Shown here: positions 7,404-14,050 of the stretch, in pieces
Position numbering within the stretch: the first letter of the stretch is position 1
How the letters are laid out: every line of letters begins with the position of its first letter
NCBI GenBank assembly: GCA_934272845.1
Contig: CAKQSF010000034.1
Location: 1-14,556, forward strand
Length of the DNA: 14,556 nt
Direction: 5' to 3'
Source of the DNA: an uncultured Prevotella sp.
Lineage (GTDB): Bacteria > Bacteroidota > Bacteroidia > Bacteroidales > Bacteroidaceae
Program-made: the position numbers and the translations under genes
The notes under the pieces: generated by a model
What the model saw: only the letters and a program-made list of their open reading frames with translations
The model's database searches: none
Told to the model about the DNA's origin: nothing

Positions 7404-7652
7404 TTAAAGTTTCTCCACGTTGGCAACAGTGCCTTTTCCTCCCGTCACCTGACTAACAGCCTGCTGTATTACCTGCATTATCTCTGGAGAGATAGCCTGC
7501 TTTGCTACGGCAGCAGTCTTGTGTTTCACTTCTTCCTCGGGGGCGATTCTGTTTACCAAAGCGATAAGCCCCTTGCTAAGGTTAATAATGATAAGCAGTA
7601 CGGCAAATACCGTCACCATGCCTACCAACATGAGTGTTAATCCAATTTCCAT
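7404..7652 (-). CDS. oadG: Oxaloacetate decarboxylase gamma subunit
   Basis: This small membrane anchor assembles the alpha and beta subunits. The 82-aa product has one N-terminal transmembrane helix (about 3-27, GLTLMLVGMVTVFAVLLIII), then a charged hinge (NRIAPEEEVKHK) and a soluble tail containing SPEIMQVIQQAVSQV, the arrangement seen in OadG/MmdC proteins. I chose the ATG at 7652 because the helix begins directly after it; an upstream ATG at 7673 would add MVLLFTN, which is possible but unneeded. It is the first gene of the gamma-alpha-beta series. No clear -7 box was seen upstream, and the gap to the symporter gene is occupied by a palindromic repeat. Confidence 0.85.
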   Translation of the reverse strand: MEIGLTLMLVGMVTVFAVLLIIINLSKGLIALVNRIAPEEEVKHKTAAVAKQAISPEIMQVIQQAVSQVTGGKGTVANVEKL

Positions 7653-7699
7653 ATTTGTAAATAATAAAACCACTCAGCCCATCTCACAACCCCTTCCCA

Positions 7700-7877
7700 G
7701 ATTTCCTCCCCAGGGAGTGGAGAAAATACTGTTGCTGGGTATTAAGTTATGGAAGTTTGAGTTGTATTTAATTGTTACTATTAACTGTTAATTATATTAA
7801 CCTGTCCCAATCCCACTTCAAACTGTTTGGAGTATTCTTTCCCCTCGCCAGGGGGGGAGGGAATTAAGTGGGGGATT
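7700..7877. repeat. GC-rich palindromic intergenic repeat between the symporter gene and oadG
   Basis: Two imperfect inverted pairs overlap here. One joins the C-rich segment 7701-7730 (atttcctccccaggg...aatact) to 7831-7865. The second joins aatcccactt (7809-7818) to aagtgggggatt (7866-7877) and encloses the compact hairpin ttcccctcgccaggggg. It follows the stop codon of the minus-strand symporter gene and may act as its transcription end, but no clean T-run follows. It holds no coding capacity. Confidence 0.45.
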
Positions 7878-7887
7878 GTTTTGTTAT

Positions 7888-9312
7888 TTAATTCATCGTA
7901 GGTTTCTCTTCCTCGTCAAGTCTTCCGCCCCATAAGTACTTATTGGTATCATCCACAAGCACCTTGCTCAGCAACAACAGGGCGAAGAGGTTAGGAATAG
8001 CCATCAGGCCGTTAGAGATGTCGGCGATAGTCCATACGGTGTTAAGGTTAATAACAGAACCTGCAAAGACTGCTACGAGGTGAATCCATACCCACACCTT
8101 CACGCCTTTGTAGCCAAAGAGATACTCCACGGCTCTCGCAGAATAAAGACTCCAACCGAGAATGGTAGTGATAGCGAAAGTAAAGAGTCCGAACATCAGT
8201 ACAGGACGGCCTACGTATGGTATCTTGCTGAACGCCATTGTTGTCAGTGTACCACCGTCCATGTGCTGCGCTTTTAGTTCAAGTATCTTACCAAACATAG
8301 AGCCAAGGGCGGTGTCGTCCATGCAAGAGGTGTCAGTAAAACTCAATACGCTGCTGACAATCACGATACCTGTTATGGCACAGATAATAACCGTGTCCCA
8401 GAACGTACCCGTAGAACTTACCAATGCCTGGCGCACAGGGTTCTTAGTCTTGGCAGATGCAGCCACGATAGGAGCGGAACCCATACCAGACTCGTTAGAG
8501 AACAGACCGCGGGCAATACCGTAGCGTGCTGCAATGAGCACCGTGCTGCCTACAAAGCCACCGCCAGCAGCCTCAGGAGTGAACGCTGCAGTGCATATTA
8601 ACTTGATAGCAGGCCATACAAACTGCCAGTTCATTGCAAGGATAACGAAGCAACCAAGCACGTAAAGCACCGCCATAATAGGCACGAGTGCTGTGCAAAC
8701 CTTTGCTATGCTCTTTATGCCGCCAACTATAACGAGTCCTACAAGCACCGTAACCACTACGCCAGATATCCATGGCGTTACGTCCATCATGTCGTGTGCA
8801 AGTGTTGTAATGGCGTTGGCCTGAACGGTACTGCCTATGCCGAATGTAGCGAAGCAAGTGAAGATACAGAAGAGAACGGCAGCCCACTTAGCGTGCAGAC
8901 CATACTCTAGGGCGTACATAGGACCACCGAGCATGTGCCCCTGTTCAGACACACGGCGATACTTCACTGCAAGCAGACCCTCGCCATATTTTGTTGCTAT
9001 GCCGAGTACACCTGTCAACCAGCACCAGAATACTGCACCAGGACCACCTAAAGCGATTGCTGTGCCCACACCCACGATGTTACCAGTACCTATAGTACCT
9101 GCAAGTGCTGTGGCAAGTGCGCCAAACTGCGTTACGTCGCCGTCACCGTCCTTGTCTTTCGTTACAGACAGTTTGATAGCGGTAAAAATCTTACGCTGTG
9201 GAAATTTTAATCGAATGGTAAGGAAGAGATGAGTGCCCACCAAAAGGATTATCAGAGGATAACCCCACAACAATGAACTAAACTCATCAAGAATGGTGCT
9301 AATAAATTCCAT
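7888..9312 (-). CDS. Sodium:alanine symporter, AGCS family
   Basis: This is an inner-membrane Na+-coupled amino-acid uptake carrier, probably for alanine or glycine. The 474-aa protein has about eleven hydrophobic segments. It carries the AGCS signature GTIGTGNIVGVGTAIALGGPG (about residues 72-92) and the second conserved block GLFSNESGMGSAP, where Asn and Ser line the substrate and ion site in characterised members. The length is normal. The start ATG at 9312 is preceded by a good -7 box about 50 nt upstream. It is transcribed toward the oadGAB genes but separated from them by a palindromic repeat, so it is probably its own unit. The Na+ gradient it uses is of the type made by the downstream decarboxylase. 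The exact substrate cannot be read from the sequence. Confidence 0.93.
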   Translation of the reverse strand: MEFISTILDEFSSLLWGYPLIILLVGTHLFLTIRLKFPQRKIFTAIKLSVTKDKDGDGDVTQFGALATALAGTIGTGNIVGVGTAIALGGPGAVFWCWLTGVLGIATKYGEGLLAVKYRRVSEQGHMLGGPMYALEYGLHAKWAAVLFCIFTCFATFGIGSTVQANAITTLAHDMMDVTPWISGVVVTVLVGLVIVGGIKSIAKVCTALVPIMAVLYVLGCFVILAMNWQFVWPAIKLICTAAFTPEAAGGGFVGSTVLIAARYGIARGLFSNESGMGSAPIVAASAKTKNPVRQALVSSTGTFWDTVIICAITGIVIVSSVLSFTDTSCMDDTALGSMFGKILELKAQHMDGGTLTTMAFSKIPYVGRPVLMFGLFTFAITTILGWSLYSARAVEYLFGYKGVKVWVWIHLVAVFAGSVINLNTVWTIADISNGLMAIPNLFALLLLSKVLVDDTNKYLWGGRLDEEEKPTMN

Positions 9313-9362
9313 TGCTTTCTCTTTTTGTTATGTTTATTATCTGTAAAAATACAATTTGCTTG

Positions 9363-9370
9363 CAAAATTA
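9363..9370 (-). promoter_or_regulatory. Candidate -7 box for the AGCS symporter gene
   Basis: On the minus strand TAATTTTG fits TAnnTTTG, and TTGC occurs about 19 nt upstream where a -33 TTTG-like element is expected. The implied 5' leader is about 45 nt. Confidence 0.4.
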
Positions 9371-9464
9371 CAAAAATTAACAACAACATGCAACACTTTT
9401 TCTTATTATTTTTTATTTCTGTTAAGATATTAACACTCTTACGACTATAACGCCTTGCTACGAG

Positions 9465-9491
9465 AAAAGGAGGCGTGCGTCACCTCCTTTT
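9465..9491 (-). terminator. Hairpin terminator after the P5-like gene
   Basis: A perfect 9-bp stem, aaaaggagg (9465-9473) with cctcctttt (9483-9491), lies 40 nt past the stop codon of the minus-strand gene. The only U-tract is the TTTT forming the 3' end of the stem, so efficiency is uncertain. Confidence 0.55.
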
Positions 9492-9531
9492 AGTAGAAGT
9501 GTCACCCGTCTCCTTGTTTTTGTGTGTGTCT

Positions 9532-9957
9532 TTACCCCTCAGTAATGGCGAGGTCGTATCCTATCTCCACGATGTTTCTTGCAGGTACGTATCCAGCGCA
9601 CTCCACGTAGCACATGGCAGAGATAATGGAGCACAATGCCGTTCGGTTATACTTGCTAACCTTCTGTTTGCGGTCAATTCTAGTTTTCTTACATACATAG
9701 GTTATGTAAGCCTCTGTATTATTTTCCGTCTGCGGTGCCCATGCGTTAATCATTTTCTCTATAGTGTCATTGCCTCGTTCGATGTATTTAAACAGTATTT
9801 TCGCGGTGGCTCTGAACGCCCATGTCTTTGTAGAGAATACGCAGAAGCCTTTTCTCTGTCCAGTTTGTCCCTGCCACTTGTTGAGCACGGAGTGGCGAAT
9901 GTTTGTAGGGTTGTTGTTGATAAACCCTAGAGTGGTGGTGTATCTTACTCTTGGCAT
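9532..9957 (-). CDS. Phage structural protein P5-like / possible murein-acting protein
   Basis: The 141-aa protein matches, from memory, a small family often labelled structural protein P5 in Bacteroidales and phage annotations. The hallmarks are INNNPTNIRH near residue 13, KWQGQTG with KGFCVFST, AFRATAKILFKYIERG and the block TIEKMINAWAPQTENNTEAYI. In such proteins this fold is thought to be lysozyme-like and to process peptidoglycan; that role is inference here. No signal peptide is seen. The gene follows the primase/helicase gene on the same strand across a 303-bp repeat-filled gap, and a hairpin lies 40 nt beyond its stop. A plus-strand ORF (9475-9930) overlaps it almost completely but shows no family features. 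A phage-derived gene beside replication-type genes supports a mobile origin for the module. Confidence 0.6.
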   Translation of the reverse strand: MPRVRYTTTLGFINNNPTNIRHSVLNKWQGQTGQRKGFCVFSTKTWAFRATAKILFKYIERGNDTIEKMINAWAPQTENNTEAYITYVCKKTRIDRKQKVSKYNRTALCSIISAMCYVECAGYVPARNIVEIGYDLAITEG

Positions 9958-9960
9958 AAT

Positions 9961-10150
9961 ATTAATTCATAATTCATAGTTCATAATTCATAATTTGGCT
10001 ACGCCATTTTAATTCATAATTCATAATTCATAATTCATAATTGGGCTACGCCATGGTAATTCATAATTCATAATTCATAATTCATAATTGGGCTACGCCA
10101 TTTTAATTCATAATTCATAATTCATAATTCATAATTCATAGTTCATAATT
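9961..10150. repeat. AT-rich heptamer array with 47-bp higher-order period
   Basis: Runs of the heptamer attcata (3 to 5 or so copies each) are broken by the spacer ggctacgccat, which occurs at 9997-10007, 10044-10054 and 10091-10101, exactly 47 bp apart. The next bases vary between tttta and ggtaa. The array begins at the start codon of the P5-like gene. The same heptamer and spacer recur in inverted orientation at 14051-14205. Confidence 0.9.
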
Positions 10151-10153
10151 AAA

Positions 10154-10260
10154 AATGACTTAATGACTAATGACTAATGACTTAATGACTTAATGACTTA
10201 ATGACTAATGACTTAATGACTAATGACTTAATGACTAATGACTAATGACTTAATGACTAA
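10154..10260. repeat. 14-copy TAATGAC / TTAATGAC tandem array
   Basis: Fourteen copies of taatgac, some with one extra t making an octamer, run up to the stop codon of the 827-aa gene at 10261. Heptamer and octamer spacing is mixed irregularly. Together with the neighbouring array it fills the whole 303-bp gap between two minus-strand genes. Confidence 0.9.
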
Positions 10261-12744
10261 TTATATAGTGTGTAGTTTTTGATATTTAGCATTGTTGCTA
10301 ACGCAGATAAGTCCCTGTCCCTTCCAGTTTTTTAGCATCTGTAGCACAGCGTTGCGAGTAGTATTTGTTCCTTTTATGGCAATGCTCTGTTGCAGTGCCT
10401 GCTCAAGAGTGAACACCGAGTCGAGCCTTTCATATATAGAGTCATTCTTGCCTTTTCTTATGCGTTCAGCATGTATTGCTCCAGTGTAGTCCTTTGAGTT
10501 AAAAGCCTCCTCTATTCTTTCTCGGAAGAAGTAGAGTGCGTTCTCCATCTGATAGTCCGCCAGCGTGTTAAACACGTCCAGCATGGCCGGCGTTTGCGTC
10601 TTGACGATCATCTCCTTCCATCTGTTAGGGTCCTGCTTTAGTATTTTCTCTGCTCCAGCACATCCGTTTTTCGTAATCAGTTGTTCCGCCACTCTGCAAA
10701 GCATAATGCATGTCATCATTCTCATAGTGGTAGGACAGGTACGAAATCTCTGTCTCGCCTTCACCTTGTCATCATTTTTCATTGTCTCCAGTCTTACCTG
10801 TTCCAGCCATTCCCTTCCTTTTCTTTCCAGTTTCGGCAGTACGATGTCTCCTTGCATTAGTGGCAGCAGGTGTGCTATCTGCTTTATGCGCTCTCGCTGT
10901 TTGTCAGTCATGGTGTAGATGTTGCCTGTCAGTGGAGTGAAGGTATTGTCAGGAGTGCGTGCTATTGCTATTCTGCTTTGGAAGCCGTCGGTGTAGTTAG
11001 AGACCACTCTGTAGAGTGCGTCAGGTGTGCCACACATCACCACGTTCCACAGTAGCCGCTCAATGTGTACGTTCACCGCTTCTGCCGACCTTGCTTCCCT
11101 TTCGTAACCTGTCCCGTCGTATGCCTGTCTCAGCATAACAGAGAAGTCGCTCATTGCCGACCTCCATTTCTGCGCCACGGTGTCGGCTTCTGGCGTAAAC
11201 GAGAAAGCGTGTTTGCCGTCGGTGTTAGCCAGTCTTTCCGCCAGGTTCGCCACAGTATTGTTCAGTGTAAGGCATCTCACAGGCAGTTTTGGTTCCTCTG
11301 GCTGTTCCTTCTTGTTCTTAGCCGCTCGTTTTCTTGCTCTCCATTCCTCCTCCGTCTGTTGGTACATGCGGTCAGTCTGCTTCACCTCCTCCATCCATGC
11401 GTCCACCACGGGGTCAATACTTCCCTTGCCCGATGCGAAGGCTCCAGCGATGTAGGCGATGAGGTTAAGAGAGTTCATTTTTCCGTGCACGTCCAGTCTC
11501 ACTCCCGTTGCGAGTGTACCGATGGCGGGGCAGATGGCTATCAGCACAGGCATAGAGAGTGCTGGGCCTACCGCATCTATGGAGTCTTTCACTCCTTGCG
11601 GCATTTTGGGCAGTGCGGCTGATGAGTATTGGTCGTCAAAGTCAGTGTCCGTGTCGGTGGTGGCATCGTCATTTGCGCTGTTGGTCGTTGCATTTTCCTG
11701 TCTCAGTACGGTGAGCACATCCTTCAGTCGCTTCGGCATCTGCGTCAGTTTCTCTGCCAAGGCAGAGTTAATGCACGCCTGTTTCTCTGCTTCAGGAAAT
11801 CCATCGTAACAGGGTATTACACCGTCGAGCACGTTAGGGTCAAAGCCGCAGATGTGGCGCAGGTTTACTGCCAGTTCAAAGGTCAGCGTGTTACGGTTGC
11901 TGCGCACAGGTTCTTGTCCACCATAATACATCTCCCACCATTTCTTTATTATCTCAGAGTAGGGTATGCCGAGGTAGGTGGTTTGGGGGGTTGGTAGATT
12001 GGTAGATTGGGAGATTAGTGGTTTGGTCGTTTGGTCGTTTAGTGGTTTGGTTGTTTGGTCGTTTAGTGGTTTGGTCGTTTGGTCGTTTAGTGGTTTGGTC
12101 GTTTGGTCGTTTAGTCGTTTAGTGGTTTGGTCGTTTGGTCGTTTAGTGGTTTGGTTGTTTGGTCGTTTAGTGGTTTGGTCGTTTAGTGGTTTGGTCGTTT
12201 GGTCGTTTAGTGGGTTGGTGGATGGGTTGTTTAGTGGGTAGGTAGTTTGGTCAAACACCTCTTTGTCGAGGAAGATTATGTGTGAAGTTGGTGGAGTGTA
12301 GAACACTCTTGTAATGTCTTTCGCTCCCTTGTCGTACTCCACGCCCAGGAGGCGTGACGCCCACTGCAGGTTTTCTTCCTGCGAAAGTCCGTCCCTACGT
12401 CTGAAGACGATGTGGTAGCCCTTCGTGGCAGAGCGTTCCATCATCAGCAGTCCCAGTTCTTCCTTATGACTCAGTATAAGGTTGGGTGCTGTCTTCATCC
12501 TCTCTTCGTAGTCGGGGCAGTTGGGGTCAAAGTCGATGTCCATGCCCACAGAGCGGCTCATGGTGGTAGAGCCCTTCAGCGTACCATCCTTGTTAGGCAG
12601 GCACGAATAATTCATCTGCACCATTTGCCTTTTCTCCGCCCTCAGGTTCAGTTCAGAGTCGCGCAGGGTGCGATACTCCTCTTCCGTCTGAACGGGGCGC
12701 ATCATCTTCGCCCCGTTCTTATAATATATAAAGTGTACACTCAT
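10261..12744 (-). CDS. Primase-polymerase (BT4734-like) fused to DUF3987 helicase-like protein
   Basis: This is a probable replication protein of a mobile element. The 827-aa chain starts with a BT4734/VirE-N-like domain (about 1-163) whose motifs fit the archaeo-eukaryotic primase superfamily: VGMDIDFD (Asp69, Asp71), SATKGYHIVF (His111) and KDITRVFYTP (Asp143). Residues about 165-258 are a low-complexity linker of repeated NDQTTKPL-type octapeptides. The C-terminal part is DUF3987-like, with a P-loop-like GAFASGKGS at about 433-441 (GKGS rather than the usual GK[ST]) and a long alpha-helical remainder. The start at 12744 lies 19 nt after the 127-aa gene, so it is the third gene of an operon. 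The stop abuts a tandem array. Such proteins are common in Bacteroidales genomes and their true activity is not established. VirE in the Pfam name does not imply an Agrobacterium-like effector. Confidence 0.85.
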   Translation of the reverse strand: MSVHFIYYKNGAKMMRPVQTEEEYRTLRDSELNLRAEKRQMVQMNYSCLPNKDGTLKGSTTMSRSVGMDIDFDPNCPDYEERMKTAPNLILSHKEELGLLMMERSATKGYHIVFRRRDGLSQEENLQWASRLLGVEYDKGAKDITRVFYTPPTSHIIFLDKEVFDQTTYPLNNPSTNPLNDQTTKPLNDQTTKRPNNQTTKRPNDQTTKRLNDQTTKPLNDQTTKPLNDQTTKPLNDQTTKPLISQSTNLPTPQTTYLGIPYSEIIKKWWEMYYGGQEPVRSNRNTLTFELAVNLRHICGFDPNVLDGVIPCYDGFPEAEKQACINSALAEKLTQMPKRLKDVLTVLRQENATTNSANDDATTDTDTDFDDQYSSAALPKMPQGVKDSIDAVGPALSMPVLIAICPAIGTLATGVRLDVHGKMNSLNLIAYIAGAFASGKGSIDPVVDAWMEEVKQTDRMYQQTEEEWRARKRAAKNKKEQPEEPKLPVRCLTLNNTVANLAERLANTDGKHAFSFTPEADTVAQKWRSAMSDFSVMLRQAYDGTGYEREARSAEAVNVHIERLLWNVVMCGTPDALYRVVSNYTDGFQSRIAIARTPDNTFTPLTGNIYTMTDKQRERIKQIAHLLPLMQGDIVLPKLERKGREWLEQVRLETMKNDDKVKARQRFRTCPTTMRMMTCIMLCRVAEQLITKNGCAGAEKILKQDPNRWKEMIVKTQTPAMLDVFNTLADYQMENALYFFRERIEEAFNSKDYTGAIHAERIRKGKNDSIYERLDSVFTLEQALQQSIAIKGTNTTRNAVLQMLKNWKGQGLICVSNNAKYQKLHTI
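11973..12252. repeat. 35-copy octanucleotide minisatellite inside the primase/helicase gene
   Basis: The array is exactly periodic at 8 bp over 280 bp with no indel. The core 12021-12236 or so is made of gtttggtc, gtttagtg and gtttggtt, and both edges are more diverged (gattggta, ggttggtg). Because 8 is not a multiple of 3, three octamers give the 8-residue period NDQTTKPL on the minus strand. It is in frame as sequenced. Confidence 0.95.
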
Positions 12745-12763
12745 CAGTTTTATCCCCTTCGTG

Positions 12764-13147
12764 TTATCTCTTTAGTTGAAAATCCATTACCGCCTGTGCT
12801 GCGTCAAAAGCCTCGCTTCTTAGCGTGTCAGAAATATTCACCCCTTCGTGTGCAAACACCTTTAGCGTTAGTTGTATCGCTCCGTCCTTAGTCTCGCTTA
12901 CCCGTCCGTGTGCCAGTTTGTGTATCAGTTTTGACTGGCTTCTGGGAAGGGGACGCTCCGTAAAGTCGAACGATCCATCAGACATCTGTTGTGCCACTCC
13001 GTTTCTGCGAAACTTTGGTGTGCTGCCCGGTACTGGGACATCAGGTGCGAAGAAGAAATACTTGCCTTCATCATAGAAAGCCAATCCGCCAATCTGCATG
13101 TGGTGCTGAGCACCATAGTTGTTATTTGTATGTTTGTTCATAATCAT
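12764..13147 (-). CDS. Hypothetical protein of the accessory replication module
   Basis: I do not recognise this 127-aa protein. It is soluble, with no signal peptide or membrane segment. The N-terminal third is polar and aromatic (QIGGLAFYDEGKYFFFAPD), a basic proline-containing stretch lies in the middle (RPLPRSQSKLIHKLAHGR), and a probable amphipathic helix ends it (SEAFDAAQAVMDFQL). Its start codon overlaps the stop of the OB-fold gene as ATGA, indicating translational coupling, and a second ATG lies two codons on. The next gene begins 19 nt downstream. Position between a single-strand-binding-like protein and a primase/helicase suggests an accessory role in DNA replication or in regulating it, by inference only. 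Confidence 0.75.
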   Translation of the reverse strand: MIMNKHTNNNYGAQHHMQIGGLAFYDEGKYFFFAPDVPVPGSTPKFRRNGVAQQMSDGSFDFTERPLPRSQSKLIHKLAHGRVSETKDGAIQLTLKVFAHEGVNISDTLRSEAFDAAQAVMDFQLKR

Positions 13148-13425
13148 TTATTAATCTTTAAAATGTCTGTTACGATAATGTCTTGATACTGTGCTCCGTT
13201 ATACTCGCGTGTGGTAAACCTGAGCGTCACGCAGACCACGTCGCCAGGATAAAGGTTCAGCGCAGCCAACTGTCCGAACATTGCCGCTACATACTGGTTT
13301 TCGTACTTGCCGCCCATCTCCTGCAACACGATGTTGCGCTTCATGGTCTGTCCGCTTTCTTCTCTCTGACTCTGTACTGCGAAGGCCTCGCCCTGCTGTA
13401 CTACTCGCATTGTTCTTTCCTGCAT
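13144..13425 (-). CDS. DUF3127-like OB-fold protein (possible ssDNA-binding)
   Basis: The 93-aa product has a polar N-terminal tail (1-28) and a compact beta-rich domain with the order KRNIVLQEMGG, NQYVAAMFGQLAAL, LYPGDVVCVTLRFTTREYNG and YQDIIVTDILKI. This pattern (KR-strand, FxL...L..GD.V.V.F..R...G..Y..) resembles DUF3127 OB-fold proteins of Bacteroidetes and, more loosely, single-stranded DNA-binding proteins. The resemblance is from memory. It is the first gene of a three-gene operon with a good promoter 66 nt upstream, and its stop codon overlaps the next start. Starts at residues 6 or 28 are possible, but the 13425 start leaves a normal leader. An OB-fold protein beside a primase/helicase fits a replication module. 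Confidence 0.7.
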   Translation of the reverse strand: MQERTMRVVQQGEAFAVQSQREESGQTMKRNIVLQEMGGKYENQYVAAMFGQLAALNLYPGDVVCVTLRFTTREYNGAQYQDIIVTDILKINK

Positions 13426-13490
13426 TGTTGTTGGTTTGTTTGGTTATTTATTGTTGGTGGCCGAGGCAACTAAAACCCCTTAACCGATGG

Positions 13491-13498
13491 CAAAGATA
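13491..13498 (-). promoter_or_regulatory. -7 box of the three-gene replication operon
   Basis: TATCTTTG on the minus strand fits TAnnTTTG, with TTGC about 20 nt upstream as a -33-like element. The 128-nt gap after the HTH gene thus carries a separate promoter. An inverted pair gttaagg/ccttaac (13544-13550 and 13478-13484) flanks it and could be an operator. Confidence 0.6.
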
Positions 13499-13553
13499 CA
13501 ACTTTCGTGAAACCCCCGCAATAGTTTTTTGGTGGGTCTGTCAGTTAAGGCCT

Positions 13554-13883
13554 CTAAGTGTAAGACAACCTCTCTTCGTCAATGGGCAACCCGAGGTGAA
13601 TTAGCAAAATGTTACGTTCTGTCCGTAATATTTCCCTTGCCCCCTCCGAGTCCCTTTGCCTATACATCTCCTGACGGTAAAGGCAGTCAATCTCCTCTAC
13701 GAAGGCACGCAAGAACTTGTCGCGTTGCCTCTTCACAATATCGCCACGCGCTATATTCCCCAGCGTACCCTCACGCAGGGAGTATTTCTTTGCTATTTTT
13801 CCGTTGGTTACTCCGAGTTCGTTTAGTTTTTTAAGAGCATAGACCAGTGCGTCATGCTTAGTAATGTTCTTTTTCATTTTCAA
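13554..13883 (-). CDS. Small HTH-like protein, putative regulator
   Basis: The 109-aa basic, helical protein has a probable helix-turn-helix at about 27-50 (TNGKIAKKYSLREGTLGNIARG), followed by a long charged helix (RDKFLRAFVEEIDCLYRQEM). The C-terminus is charged and ends LSYT. No family name can be given with confidence. ATG codons at 1 and 3 are both possible. It lies upstream of the primase operon on the same strand but with its own promoter and a 115-nt structured leader. Perfect 9-bp inverted repeats overlap its first codons, which fits autoregulation. It may control the downstream operon; that is inference from position. It could instead be a DNA-packaging or recombination accessory factor. 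Confidence 0.7.
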   Translation of the reverse strand: MKMKKNITKHDALVYALKKLNELGVTNGKIAKKYSLREGTLGNIARGDIVKRQRDKFLRAFVEEIDCLYRQEMYRQRDSEGAREILRTERNILLIHLGLPIDEERLSYT

Positions 13884-13972
13884 TATGAAGCGTTTAGAAC
13901 ATTACCTCTATCCTCGGCTTTCAGGTGCACCATTAACGACGTCGTTTCACCAAGAGCGTCGAGGATAATGTT
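13861..13972 (-). promoter_or_regulatory. Palindromic leader with alternative pairings over the HTH start
   Basis: Segment 13897-13905 (gaacattac on plus) can pair with 13861-13869 (gtaatgttc), enclosing the start codon, or with 13966-13972 (taatgtt) as the base of a longer stem that continues with tcctcg (13911-13916) and cgagga (13960-13965). The two pairings exclude each other. The leader also holds the perfect palindromes aacgacgtcgtt (13935-13946) and ggtgcacc (13924-13931). It may be an RNA switch, a set of operators for the HTH protein, or both. Confidence 0.45.
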
Positions 13973-14003
13973 GGGTTAATAATATGTTGTTTTTAGTTGC
14001 ATG

Positions 14004-14011
14004 CAAAGGTA
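14004..14011 (-). promoter_or_regulatory. -7 box of the HTH gene
   Basis: TACCTTTG (followed by CA) on the minus strand is a strong match to TAnnTTTG. No clean TTTG lies at the -33 position. The box overlaps the palindrome ttgcatgcaa (13998-14007), a possible operator. The leader to the start codon is about 115 nt. Confidence 0.6.
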
Positions 14012-14050
14012 CGATGTGTTGTCATGAAACTTTGTTCGTTTTGATTCGCA

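Noticed and set aside
7653..7673. Longer start for oadG
   Set aside because: The extra seven residues are not needed; the membrane helix starts immediately after the ATG at 7652. It cannot be excluded.
9475..9930. Plus-strand ORF of 151 aa opposite the P5-like gene
   Set aside because: The minus strand carries recognisable conserved blocks, while the plus-strand product is Cys/Val/Leu-rich without any motif and runs through the hairpin after the P5-like gene.
9961..10260. Possible CRISPR array
   Set aside because: Repeat units are 7-8 bp with no unique spacers of regular length, and no cas gene is present.
11978..12241. Plus-strand ORF of 87 aa made of repeated VVWSFSGL units
   Set aside because: It is the complement of the octamer array in the primase/helicase gene. 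Any strand of an 8-bp repeat without stops reads open, and there is no family signal.
10261..12744. VirE-like type IV secretion effector
   Set aside because: The name comes only from a domain label. The visible motifs (DxD, GYH, D) are primase-like and no secretion genes are present.
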